Shown here in pieces: positions 37,801-47,756 of a DNA stretch of 64,000 nucleotides (the first letter of the stretch is position 1; every line of letters starts with the position of its first letter). The DNA is from Cinnamomum chago. Lineage: Eukaryota > Streptophyta > Magnoliopsida > Laurales > Lauraceae. Location: contig CP142454.1 in assembly GCA_038049695.1 (NCBI GenBank), forward strand, positions 15,942,501-16,006,500, written 5' to 3'. The notes below the pieces were generated by a model. That model worked only from the letters and a program-made list of their open reading frames with translations. It ran no database searches and was not told the origin of the DNA. A program made the position numbers and the translations under genes.

Positions 37801-38156
37801 TTACTAAATAAAAAGAGTATAGAAGGGAGTTTACCAACTATTAGTTGTACATCCGACATTTTATAAATTAAAATCCCAGCATACAAGATCTTCCAACATA
37901 ATTTTGATCATGAAAAATATAACATCACCAAAATTGTACAGGCCACAAGTTTCCAACACACGTCACCCTGTATATACAAATCAGGGACCATGTCATGCAG
38001 CAGAGCACAAAACTCATAAAACAAATAAAACACAGACAAACAGTACGTTTCCAAGCAATAGCAGCAAACCTCTAATGAGTGCTTATGACAATATTACAAA
38101 ACCTTCCTAGGCTTCCAAGCGACTCAGCGCTAGATAGTGAGTTTGCAATGAGTTCG
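34852..38156. other. Intergenic and MAP kinase 3' UTR/flank
   Basis: No further gene is recognised. A ~48-base tandem duplication occurs near 37280-37365 (ATAAACAATATTAGCATAAG twice). A possible SINE piece is at 37369-37450. Roughly the last 300 bases before 38157 should contain the 3' UTR of the kinase, but I could not choose a polyadenylation site. Confidence 0.45.
37369..37450 (-). mobile_element. Possible tRNA-related SINE fragment
   Basis: On the minus strand TTGGCCTAGTAGCCAAGG (A-box-like) is followed about 35 bases later by GGGACCAAACCCTGGG (B-box-like). A (TA)n run lies at its plus-strand right edge. No tail or target duplication was found. Confidence 0.35.
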
Positions 38157-38843
38157 CTATGAGTTAGCAGCAGCAGCAGCTTCTGGATGATAGTGAAGCA
38201 TTTCCCTCCACATCATCTCCCTAATCATCTCTTCCCCTAAATCCTCATCAATGTCGAGATCAATTGGGACTTGAGCTGGTGGGTCAGACTTTGGGTCATA
38301 GAGAGGTGACATGTATGGGTGCTGGAGGGCTTCGGTGACACTGATCCTCTTTGAGGGATCGAACACAAGCATCCTTTGGAGCAGGTCAATGGCCAGTGGA
38401 TTGGCATTAGGGTAAAGGTGGGTAAAAGGGGTTCCGACAGAGTACGGAAGGGACTTGATGTACTTGCATGCCTTTGGGTTGTCGATGAATTCAAGGTGAG
38501 ACTCTGGCATGGTGCCAAGGACGTTGATGATCAGTTTAAGCTGGTTGAGGCACTCAGTGCCAGGAAAGATAGGCTTTCGCCCAAGCAGCTCAGCAAAGAT
38601 GCATCCAACAGACCAGACATCAATGGAGGTATCGTAATTGTCGCAGCAGAGTAGTAACTCGGGGGCTCGGTACCAGCGTGTAACGACATACTCAGTCATG
38701 AACTGGCCCTTTCCAGTGCTGGTGCGGGCAAGGCCAAAGTCGCAGATCTTCAGGTCACAGTTGGAATTCACAAGGAGGTTACCAGGCTTGAGGTCACGGT
38801 GAAGGATATTTGCTGAATGTAGATACTTCAGGCCCCGGAGCAA
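38157..38843 (-). CDS. MPK7-like: Group C MAP kinase, coding exon 2 (C-terminal 228 residues)
   Basis: This is the second coding exon of a plant group C mitogen-activated protein kinase (MPK1/2/7/14 type), which phosphorylates Ser/Thr-Pro sites downstream of MAPK kinases (typically MKK3). It begins after an acceptor reading TTGTAG and continues [22 protein letters not shown]. It carries HRD (Asp158 of the full protein), DFG (176-178) and the activation loop with the T-E-Y phosphorylation motif (191-193) followed by [13 protein letters not shown]. The rest of the C-lobe is complete, with [31 protein letters not shown] and the short C-terminal tail [15 protein letters not shown]. It joins exon 1 in phase 0 to give 369 residues, the usual group C length. 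The first codon is TTG (Leu); the exon is not a separate gene. No damage is visible. Confidence 0.96.
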   Translation of the reverse strand: MLRGLKYLHSANILHRDLKPGNLLVNSNCDLKICDFGLARTSTGKGQFMTEYVVTRWYRAPELLLCCDNYDTSIDVWSVGCIFAELLGRKPIFPGTECLNQLKLIINVLGTMPESHLEFIDNPKACKYIKSLPYSVGTPFTHLYPNANPLAIDLLQRMLVFDPSKRISVTEALQHPYMSPLYDPKSDPPAQVPIDLDIDEDLGEEMIREMMWREMLHYHPEAAAAANS

Positions 38844-39250
38844 CTACAACTCAGGCACAGGAAGTTTCAGTCATCGAATAGAAGAAAAGGGGGGGAAAGA
38901 GTTAACAACTAGCATACTAGGCCGAGTATGGCACAAAAATTCAGAGAAATTTTATTTATTTATTAATTTATTTTGAAATTCTAAGAATTTTAATCAAATG
39001 CAATTGTTGAATGATTCGCCCAAAACAAAGTGATTCCAAATGATTTGAGGCAACCAGTCCTACAAATCACTGTGTGGAAAATTTTCTATTTTGGGATTTG
39101 CAGGAGCAGCCGTAATTTTTTTTAATTGATGGATGGTGCAAAGGATTCTCTTACCAGGCCCCTTGTTAAGGCCAAACACAGCCTTGGATAAGTAGAGCGC
39201 CTGGAGAAATTTTGAGGGTTTTTTTTTTTAATACCCAAAAGATAAGGCAA

Positions 39251-39499
39251 GAAAGAAAGAGATAAACCAATCAAAAGAAAAAAGAAAAAAATACAGCACA
39301 GAATGACAAATGATAATACGAAGACAATAAATACTTCAACATTCATAATCATCATCATCATCATCATCATAATCTAGAAAGAAAGAGTTAAACCAATTAA
39401 AAGAAAAAGGAAAAAAATACCACACAGAATGACAAATGATAATACAAAGACAATAAATACTTCAACATTCACAATCATCAATCATCATCCTCATCATCG
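39251..39499. repeat. 126-bp tandem duplication in the kinase intron
   Basis: Two copies (39251-39376 and 39377-about 39499) of a unit that starts GAAAGAAAGAG and contains CACAGAATGACAAATGATAATAC and ATCATC runs. They differ by a few substitutions and by the number of ATC triplets. Confidence 0.85.
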
Positions 39500-39715
39500 T
39501 CATCATGAAACTCGTCCCAACTCTTAAGACATTTTTCCATTGGGAGATGCAAGTCCCATGGTTTGGCCTTGCTACCTTGCTGCCCAAAATATACTTCAGA
39601 CTTCCAACATCCTTCAGCTTTCCAACATTAGGGATCATGTAAACAAAAGCACAAATCTCATTTCCACCACTTTGCTTTCTCATTTATCCTTATCCCTCTC
39701 TATCAGCCTCCTTTC

Positions 39716-40340
39716 TGCTATCTTTTCTTCAATTCTTCAAAAAAACCATTTTTCAAACACAACTCTTGGTGTTGGGAATATTAGGTGAGTGAACTCAAGC
39801 TTGTGGAGGATGTAGCTGTGGATGGTAGGCAATATGGATGGGTCTTAATGGCGATCAATCCTCATCCCAAAACTTGGGTGATTATGGCTGAAGGGTGAGT
39901 TAAGCAACGATCCTCTCTTCAGGTTTTTGGAAGGAAGTCATGTCAATTAAGGATATGCTCTACCTAGTATCTCTTACTCAATGCCTGAAGGATCTAGGAT
40001 CCAGTTCTAGCCTGTTTCTTGGTGCTATCTTTTCTTCAATTCTTCAAAAAAACCTTTCTTCAAACACAACTCTTGGTGTTGGGAATATTAGATGAGTGAA
40101 CTCAAGCTTGTGGAGGACGTAGCTGTGGATGGTAGGCAATATGGATGGGTCTTAATGGCGATCAATCCTCATCCAAAAACTTGGTTGATTATGGCTGAAG
40201 GGTGAGTTAAGCAACGATCCTCTCTTCGGGTTTTTGGAAGGAAGTAATGTCAATTAATGATATCCTCTACCTAGTATCTCTTACTCAATGCCTGAAGGAT
40301 CTAGCCATCTAGGACCCAGTTCTAGCCTGTTTCTTGGTGC
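39716..40340. repeat. 307-bp tandem duplication in the kinase intron
   Basis: Copies at 39716-40022 and 40023-40340 both begin TGCTATCTTTTCTTCAATTC and end with TCTAGCCTGTTTCTTGG. They differ by only a handful of bases plus a small insertion (CTAGCCAT) in the second copy, so the event is recent. There is no coding content. Confidence 0.9.
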
Positions 40341-40891
40341 AGTAATAGACCATTAGCTAATAATTTCCAGAATTTTCTTGTTGTAACTACCAATCCTATG
40401 GCCCGTGTATATCAATACAAGGAAAAATTGGGAGATGAGGTTATGGTCCTCGGTATCTTTGGACGATAGGCTCCTCCCAGAGTTATTGCTTTTTGTTCGA
40501 ACCTGTAAAGCATGCCTTAATAAGATCCAGAGCATTTACCCTTTTTTTATTACTAATCAGTAACGGTAAAACTAGATTGAAAGACGAAAGTATAATCTCA
40601 ATACAACATGGATGTGAAATAAGGGAAAAACAAACAGTGTAGGTATAAGAGTGTTATACCATACACAACTACACAGAAAAATTGCATTATCAGAACAACT
40701 TAAAAAAATCCCTATCAACCCCTTAAATACCCAGTGCATCCCCCATGCCATCAGTTGACCGGCCCACATTCTCATGGGCTACCTGAATGGATGCAGATAA
40801 GAATCTAATCTCATTGAAATAGAAATCTCGACAATTAACTAACTTAGCAAACAAAACAGAGACTGATTATTACGAATGTTTGCATCTTATG

Positions 40892-41130
40892 CCTAAGAGA
40901 AGCATAAACAATAGCTCATCTAATTTTTAGGATGCACTTTTGCAAGTGAGGTTTTATTTTCTTAGGTCATGTTTGGCAACCAAATCCTCGGGGTTCCTCA
41001 CCTAATAGAAGCAGAAACAGTAGCCCATCTAATTTTTAGGCTGCAGTTTTCCAAGAGACGTGAGATCTATTTTCCTAGGTCCTGTTTGGCAACCAAATCA
41101 TCAGGGATTCCTCACCTCAGAGAAGCAGAA
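40892..41130. repeat. ~110-bp tandem repeat, two copies and a partial
   Basis: Units starting at 40892, 41001 and 41115 (CCTAAGAGAAGC/CCTAATAGAAGC/CCTCAGAGAAGC) contain CATCTAATTTTTAGG and TAGGTC.TGTTTGGCAACCAAATC. The third is cut short. They are more diverged than the 307-bp duplication. Confidence 0.8.
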
Positions 41131-43695
41131 ATAGTTCGAAGTTATTCCAAGAGCTGTGGGTTATGACTGACACAATTAAAGCACTTACTAAATGTTGGTA
41201 GTATGGACGCCCTTCTCGTAGGGGCTCCTTATTGTGGGATCTAACGGTCATCACTGTGTTGTGGGTAATTTGGTTACTGACAGAACCATCCAGAACATGC
41301 AGTCATCATCACAAGGGATTTTAAGTTAAACAGTAGTCATTGATCAGAACTTGGGCCTGGCGCAGCCTCGGATTCTCGATCAGAAGTGTAGACCAAACTC
41401 CAAGAGATTGACCAGATCCAAAAGGATTCCAGCCCTATGGCACAACACAAACCATAACACACGATAGAGAAAACTCATGATAACTTGAATTAATTGAATA
41501 AAGCATAACCATTACAACAGGGCTCCTCTGTATATATAGAGTAGCATACTAGCATTGTTTCTAAATAATCAAGATATTAAAAATAAGGAAATATCTAATC
41601 CTAATCAACATAGAAATTAGAAAGGAAATCTACTAAACAAACTAAGCAATTTTACTAATTTAGAGACCGTCTAAATTAAGGATAGGGATCTCTGTAAAAT
41701 CAGAGATCATGTGGACCCCATCAGGTGGGTCCATTAGGGCCTACGGGTCCTGGTCTTGGATCGGGATCGGGATCGGGCTGCATCAGGGCCCTGCCACTAA
41801 ACAAGCTTATTGGTTTCACTAAAATTGACCTGTGCAGATGTGGATGGGGTGATGATGTTAGCATTTTTATGTCCCCTGATTGTGTTTAGTATGGACTTTG
41901 GTCCATTGTACCTTTTGATTAATTCATAATGAATTAAACCTGTTATCATTTCATAACAAAAATATAATATTAGATCGAATATTGATTGAAATATATTCTG
42001 GGAAAAGAACTAAACAGGCTGAAATGGGCCAAAGTGATGTCAAAAATGAAATATCGATGCTTCAAAATTTCAATTCCAATATCATAACCAGAAGATGTAG
42101 TGGGTGAAGCTTAACAAACTAAAACCAAAATAATTAGCACAGAATCCATCATCTTGATGAATCTGTAATCCACCCTTTACCCAGGCATCATACACTACAT
42201 ATACTAGTTCCATTAATGCCAATGTAACATATAGCCAACAAGGCCGGTTGCGCGATCTAATATTATCTATTTTATGTCCCATTATCAACTGCAAAAAGGT
42301 TTGACTCCATATCGGTAACTACCACAGCAAGGATTAATAGAAGTGGCAAATGAAAATGAATACATACAAGAGAAAACATCAACCAGTACCGATCTTCCTG
42401 ACAAGAAAAATGTCAGTAAAACTTTTTTTTTTTTTCAGTCAATGAAGGCATTTCCATTGATCCATTCATATTTTAATTCTCTTCAACCATGCATATGCAT
42501 TCCCTACGTTAACATGTATATCTTTAGCTATCAAAACTCAAAAGTTAGGCACGCATTTGAAATTGCTGGATTGGACAAGAAAACATGTCAAAAAGAAACT
42601 GTGAGAGGTACCACTTGGTAAAAAAAAACTACAGATATATATTATAGTCAATATGCTGTGTTTACCTTATTAGCTATGTTGCACTGGTTCTTTGGAATAA
42701 GTTGCATAACTTAGTAGCATACGTGCCAGATGACAAGGTATCGGATTCTTCTAGTGCCAGATTACCTTAGTTACCATTTGATAAAATATTAGTAAGCCTA
42801 CTCTTCTTTAGGAATCTAAACAAGATATTGATATGATTTTCACTTGATTGCCTAGGGCAACATTTTTATATTATTCTCGTGTTATTTTGCATATTATTCA
42901 TTATTTGAAAATAGTATTTATTTAACCATTATGCCAAAACTGTGAATCCTATGTTTTGAGATTGGCCGAATTGGACACTTCATACTGGTGTCAATTCCGA
43001 CACCCATAGAGGTACCTGTACCCAAGCAGGTAGCAAGGAGCTACATGATGGGTTTTAGTTCTATGATGATAAGTGGCTATAAATAGGGTTAAGTGGAAAA
43101 GTTAACTCACAAATCCAACTTGAAATATAAGATATGAGGCTTCAACAATGATCATGATGATTATGCGCTTCGCTTTTATGTATTACTAATAACCAAAATA
43201 CACTTTCTTCAAGATCATGTGCTCATATGATTTAACATTAAATCGATAAGTTCTATCTTCCAATATTATGTTATAGTAGTAGAAGTTATAACTAAATTAG
43301 TGTGAAGGGTTATCCAACTAATACTTGCCCCAAACTCCCAATATCTAAGATACTAAATGAAGTTAGCCAACAGGCAGTAATATCTCATCTCATAATTTTT
43401 TAGATTATTCACTTCCAATGGGCTGCTCTTTGGAATGCACCAGTTCCCAGAAAACGATGGCTGACGTCAGATAGGCAGTTTTGTATGCGACAAAACCAAG
43501 ATTTGAGTCTACTTCGAACAAAAGTGACACTCGGCCTACCCCACAAAGATTGGATAAGGTCACAACTGTTAATGATATATTCACTTCTAAAAAGTGGTCC
43601 TTGGACATCAATGGCAAGCAATTCTAACAACTTCGATAAAAGCATTTTGATATTTACCCAAGACATAACACACAAGAAATACAATATATATATAT
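41131..43695. other. Kinase intron interior, no recognised element
   Basis: AT-rich intron sequence. Around 41440-41800 the minus strand looks like part of a retroelement LTR (CTCTATATATACAGAGGAGCCC), but no paired LTR, primer site or polymerase is present. No exon is recognised. Confidence 0.45.
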
Positions 43696-43933
43696 GGAGG
43701 CCAGCTCTCCTAAGCTGAAGATTGGCTTATCCTAAGTTGAAACAGTGTTGGTCTCACAAATCAAAGTCGATTATCGTTGTTTTTTTGCATGATGATCGTC
43801 TCCAAAATCAAGATAAATTTAATCAGAACAAGATTTTCCGATTTCATCATGCAAAAAAAAAAAAAAAAAAACAGATAATAATCAACTTTAATTTGTGGGA
43901 CGAACACTATTCCAGCTTAGGAGAGCCATGCTC
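43696..43933. mobile_element. TIR element of the CTCTCCTAAGCT family in a (TA)n site
   Basis: The left end GGAGGCCAGCTCTCCTAAGCTGAAG is inverted at the right end (TTCCAGCTTAGGAGAGCCATGCTC). (TA)n runs abut both sides. It is about 238 bp with no coding capacity. Confidence 0.7.
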
Positions 43934-43941
43934 ATATATAT

Positions 43942-44015
43942 ATGGGAGATGCTCCTATGAGAGATATCTCTCACCTTAAATGAGAGATTGAGTGGGGGCC
44001 CTCACGTCTATATAT
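43942..44015. mobile_element. AGATGCTC-family MITE end, left piece
   Basis: It begins GGGAGATGCTCCTATGAGAGATATCTCTCACC and contains GGGGGCCCTCAC. It matches the left end of the MITE at 30143-30475. It stops at TATATAT, where the next element begins. A second similar end begins near 44405. Confidence 0.55.
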
Positions 44016-44377
44016 GGGAAATATTCAAGTGAGAACTAGTTCTCACCAATTATATGAGAACTTTTTGCGAGGCCCAACTAGCAACCCATCCAAACCTAGC
44101 AACCAATAGGGAACCCCCTGATAGTCACTAATCTTAAGGATTGGTACACATCCGAATGGACTGAACCATTGGATCGAGGGTTGAATATTTTGTTTTGAAT
44201 ATGAAGCCATCTAACTTGTGGGCCACGAATGAAGGGTTTAGGGGCATGGATTTGGGGTCAAACTTGATACTCGGGGTGGTTCTCACATAGATCTTTCCAT
44301 CCCCCCATTCCCATCGTGGGCCCCACAAAAAAGTTTACACATAATTTGTGAGAACAGTTCCCACCTGAATATTACCC
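44016..44377. mobile_element. 362-bp TIR element inserted in TATATA
   Basis: The left end GGGAAATATTCAAGTGAGAACTAGTTCTCAC is inverted at the right end (GTGAGAACAGTTCCCACCTGAATATTACCC), a TIR of about 30 bases with a few mismatches. TATAT and TATATA flank it. There is no ORF. Confidence 0.72.
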
Positions 44378-44445
44378 TATATAATATATATATATAGTAT
44401 ATATAGGGAGATGCTCTTATGAGAGATAAGGTGGGGGCCCTATAT

Positions 44446-45784
44446 GGGCTAGCTCTCCTAACCTCGAGCTTAAGATAAGGTAAGCTCAAGTGTCTTATGA
44501 GGCCCACTTGGGGACCCGCATGGGGATGGAGATGGGAGGATTTCAAGGACTCCCTGGGATCCTCCTCTCTACAAAAAATCAGTCTCAACCGTGATTTCTA
44601 TCATCTCCATATGGGCCCAAAAGTTTAATGGTTAATAATCCATTCAGATCAATACATAGTCGATCCAACGGTCTAGTAAATTCGGATTTGACGAAAAGTT
44701 AGTGGACATGTGTAATTTAGGGGGGTCATGTGTTTGGTTCATTTGAATGGACCAAAGATGGACCCCATGAGCATGAGCTTACGAAATTTTTTCCTAAGCT
44801 TGAGCTTAGGAGAGCCTTGCTTAGAGGTGAAAATCTGGGCCGGGCCGCCCAAGCCCAGCACGGCCCGGCACGAAAAAACCGTGCTTGGGCACGTTGACTT
44901 TGGTCAACGGGCCGCCCGGCCCGGCCCGGCAGTCCCGATGGGCCGTGCTAGGCCAGGGCTGCCAGGCCCAAGGCACGGCACGGCCCGGTCAAAAACCTGT
45001 GCCGTGCTGGGCCAGCTCCCCAGGCCCGCGGGCGGCCCGGCCCGGCACGAGGCCCGTCCAGGCACGGCCAGGCCCGCCCAACGGCTCTTTTTTTAAAAAA
45101 TCCCCCCCCTTCAAAAAAAAGGTTAAAAGTGGTTTTTTACATTTTTAACCCCCCCAACAGCTATAAACGGTCAAATGGGGGGGTATTAGTGTCTTTTGAT
45201 CATTTTTTACCATTATAACCCCCCAACTGCTATAAAACGGTCATATGGGGGGGTATTCTATGTCATTTTATCACTTAGGAATTCTATAAATAGCCCTCAT
45301 TCCACTCATTTCTCTACACTCATCTACTCTCTCATTTCTCTACTTGTAATTTTTTTTAAACTTGTAACTTAAATTTCAAGGAAATACAATTTATGTAATG
45401 TATTTTTTCAAAACATTAATTATTAGTGTTATTCTACTTGTTATTTCTCTTAATTTCTTTATTTTAATGAAATTGGTCCAAGACCAAGAGTGAAGAGTCT
45501 AAGTCTCTAAGACTTAAAGAACTTAAAAAAAGTTAAAAAAAAAAAAAAGGGGGGGGAGGGGGATTGTGGGCCGCCCACGGGTTGCACGGCCCAGGCCCAT
45601 CTAGGGCCCGGCCCAGCACGACACGACCAGAGCCGTGCCCTGGGCCGTGCTGGGCTGACCCCAGAGGTCCTGGGCCAGGCACGGCACGGCCCGCATAATG
45701 AACATGGGCCGTGCCGGCCCGGCACGGGCACGGGATGGGCCCAGCTTCAGTGGGCCGTGCCGTAGATTTTCACCTCTAGCCTTG

Positions 45785-45787
<3 letters not shown>
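44446..45787. mobile_element. TIR element of the CTCTCCTAA family, split by a hAT insertion
   Basis: The left end GGGCTAGCTCTCCTAACCTCGAGCTTAAG is inverted at the right end (AAGCTTGAGCTTAGGAGAGCCTTGCTC). The right end is interrupted by the hAT element at 44822-45778 and its duplicated GCCTTGCT. Without the insertion the element is about 377 bp. TATAT precedes it and a long (TA)n tract follows. Confidence 0.68.
44822..45778. mobile_element. Non-autonomous hAT element (957 bp), deletion derivative
   Basis: Terminal inverted repeats TAGAGGTGAAAATCT and AGATTTTCACCTCTA are essentially perfect. Identical 8-bp target duplications GCCTTGCT lie at 44814-44821 and 45779-45786. Subterminal regions are dense in GGGCC/GCCCGG words. 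The inner part (about 45090-45340) matches the promoter-proximal region of the transposase-bearing element at 18.2-18.5 kb, including TATAAAACGGTCATA and TCTATAAATA. The transposase is absent, so it is a Ds-like derivative. Long open frames across the GC-rich ends are compositional artefacts. Confidence 0.93.

Positions 45788-45817
<30 letters not shown>
45787..45817. repeat. (TA)n tract between two elements
   Basis: About 15 TA units separate the split TIR element from the foldback at 45818. Confidence 0.9.
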
Positions 45818-45820
<3 letters not shown>

Positions 45821-45958
45821 GGCTGCTCCCCTCAGCTGCAGCCCCCCTCTAATATCAGCTGCAAGCATGTGAGGGGTGCCTTCACATGCCCTACACTGCT
45901 CCCCTCACATGCTTGCAGCTGATATTAAGGAAGGCTGCAGCTGAGGGGAGCAGCCCTC
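45818..45958. mobile_element. 141-bp foldback element between (TA)n tracts
   Basis: The ends GAGGGCTGCTCCCCTCAGCTGCAGCC and GGCTGCAGCTGAGGGGAGCAGCCCTC are perfect inverted repeats of 26 bases. A second, inner inverted pair (AATATCAGCTGCAAGCATGTGAGGGG and its complement) almost fills the rest. It should fold into one long hairpin. (TA)n tracts flank it on both sides. Confidence 0.85.
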
Positions 45959-45977
45959 TATATATATATATATATAT

Positions 45978-47519
45978 AGTACTTATCGCATGCGCGCCTC
46001 GCGCATTCCTCTCTTTGCGCGACTTATCAACTACCGTCGGATGATATTTAATGGATTTTGTATGCTTTACGATATTTAAAACATAAAAGAGCGGAATGCG
46101 ACGAGAAATTGACCGAATAAAAAAACTCTGCTTTGACGAGAAATAAAGAGCGAAAAAAAAGAAAAGAAAAGAAAGACAAGAAGCAAGGAAACAAAAGTGT
46201 GTGGGTTCTCTTTCTCTGCCTCCATTTGCAAGGAAGAAGAAGCAGAAGCAGATGAGAGGCATTCCATCTTCCAGCTACTCGAGTCTCGGGATAAAGGTAT
46301 GATTCTCTACTTTTGTCTTGCTTTCTCTCTCTTTTCCTTTCTCTCTTGATTTCAACCAAAACCCCACCGGAGCGCCCTCTAGTGCTTTAAAATCCATGAT
46401 GAAAGTTATAGAAAATCTCAGATATTGAGATCTTTGAAAGGGTGAGAGGGATTATTTCTTTTATGGTATCAAGGGATAAATAAGAGGTTTTTTCCCCTTT
46501 CTTCGTTTTACTTGTTTTTCATTCACCTTTTTAGGTTTGGAATGGAATGAATGGATTGCTGAAACTATACAAAGGTGTTGTAGCAGGTTGTATTCTCAAG
46601 CTATGCATATACAGATTTCGAATAAAGGGGCTGAAGATTGCCATATAATTACAGGGAGATCAGAGATGTAATCTCTTGTCCAAGATTTCTGATTGTATTA
46701 GTGGGTGAATGGCCAATGGGGCCCACCTGGGACAAGGTCTGAGGATGAAAAAGGGTCTATATTTGGATAACAAGGCCAAAAGGAAAATCACTTGCAAAAA
46801 TCAAGGAAACTAGTGGACGGTGGCAACTACATGTTAATGTAAAATGAAAGAAAAATGAGTTAAATCACATGTCTTTGCACATTAATCAGATTTGGAATGG
46901 AATTTATCCTAGCAGTAATGCATTGGAGAAACTGGTTTTAAGAGGTTTAGATTTAACATCTGACCTCACCAGTGGGTTTATTTAGATAATTTTATGAGGC
47001 CTGATCTTTGGATGCTGTAAGTTTAATCTTTGAAGAACATGTAGGTACAGATCAAAAGATCTATAACAAGTCTTTATAATTTGAGTGAAACTTGCATTGT
47101 TAGGAAACTTTTCAGATCACCTCAAATCCATCGGGTTAAATTTGGGCATGGTGGCAATTACAATTTACAGGGGGTTAGCAACATTTAAGGGAGGATTGGA
47201 ATCACTGGTGGGCCACATTGCCTACTCATTTTTTGTCTTTATATGTCAGCTCTCACTAGCCCATAACAAAAAAAGAAAAAAATGTGGCAAAAGGAGAGAC
47301 AGTAAAAGCTACAAACTGGCTGCAGAAAAAGTAACTGGGCATTTAAGAGTGGGTTAAATCGAAATACCACGAGAAAATGATCAATTTCTCACACAATATC
47401 ACAAATAAATGCCAGCTGTATACCTCAATGAACAAGAGCCCTTAGATATCATCGTACTGTGTCTGATTAGTCGCGCAATGAAGAGACGCAATGCGCGAGT
47501 CACGCAGGTGATAACCACT
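45978..47519. mobile_element. 1.54-kb TIR element carrying gene-like sequence (Pack-MULE-like)
   Basis: The left terminus AGTACTTATCGCATGCGCGC...CTCGCGCATT...TTGCGCGACTTATCA (45978-46029) is inverted at the right (47464-47519; TGATTAGTCGCGCAATG...AATGCGCGAGTCACGC...GATAACCACT). These are TIRs of about 55 bases at roughly 80 percent identity. TATATATA lies on both sides, which may hide an 8-10 bp target duplication. The interior lacks a transposase but contains a leader-plus-exon structure (separate entry). Long TIRs enclosing a captured gene piece are the mark of Pack-MULEs. The superfamily is inferred. Confidence 0.65.
46252..46648 (+). pseudogene. Putative captured gene fragment, two exons, inside the TIR element
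   Basis: A purine-rich, leader-like stretch (46135-46250) precedes an ATG and a 15-codon exon (46252-46296; MRGIPSSSYSSLGIK). It ends in a textbook donor AAG|GTATGA. A candidate acceptor CACCTTTTTAG at 46534 opens a second exon (46535-46648) that continues in frame as VWNGMNGLLKLYKG, VVAGCILKLCIYRF and stops. The predicted product is 52 residues. I do not recognise the parent gene. The exon-like organisation in opposite orientation to the host kinase gene suggests capture by the element. It could also be chance. Confidence 0.35.
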
Positions 47520-47756
47520 ATATATATATTTCAGAATTTCATACTTAAGTTCATTTTACATCAGTTTGTAGCACACCCAAAAGTTGCAGAAATGAAATGA
47601 AGTAACTTAGGCAACCTAAATATATAAGTAACCACTAGTTCAACATAGAACATCTATCTTCCATCATTCCCCTTTACGATTGCATAGCTTGATTGATGAA
47701 GATAATATTAAAACACTCTAAGATGCAAAAATCTTTACATGATGGAAAACCCATAC
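47520..47756. other. Kinase intron, donor-proximal part
   Basis: (TA)n tract and ordinary AT-rich intron sequence up to the exon 1 donor. No element is recognised. Confidence 0.6.

Larger units (their letters stand above)
38844..47756 (-). other. 8.9-kb intron of the MAP kinase gene
   Basis: The donor GTATGG is at the exon 1 edge and the acceptor TTGTAG at the exon 2 edge. They are phase 0 and recreate the conserved FLFQ-LLRGLKY junction. The intron holds three tandem duplications (39.25-41.1 kb), a largely featureless part (41.1-43.7 kb) and a chain of transposable elements from 43.70 to 47.52 kb. Confidence 0.93.

Noticed and set aside
38157..38843. Kinase exon 2 as a separate gene starting at its first codon
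   Set aside because: The first codon is TTG, preceded by a splice acceptor, and the sequence continues exon 1 in phase. The ATP-binding lobe is in exon 1.
41440..41800. Minus-strand segment resembling part of an LTR (TATA box, transcribed-looking U5)
   Set aside because: No paired LTR, no TG/CA ends that agree, no primer-binding site or polymerase nearby.
44728..45789. Several 60-120-codon Pro/Arg/Gly-rich frames
   Set aside because: All lie in the GGGCC-rich subterminal regions of the hAT element and show the same composition in every frame.
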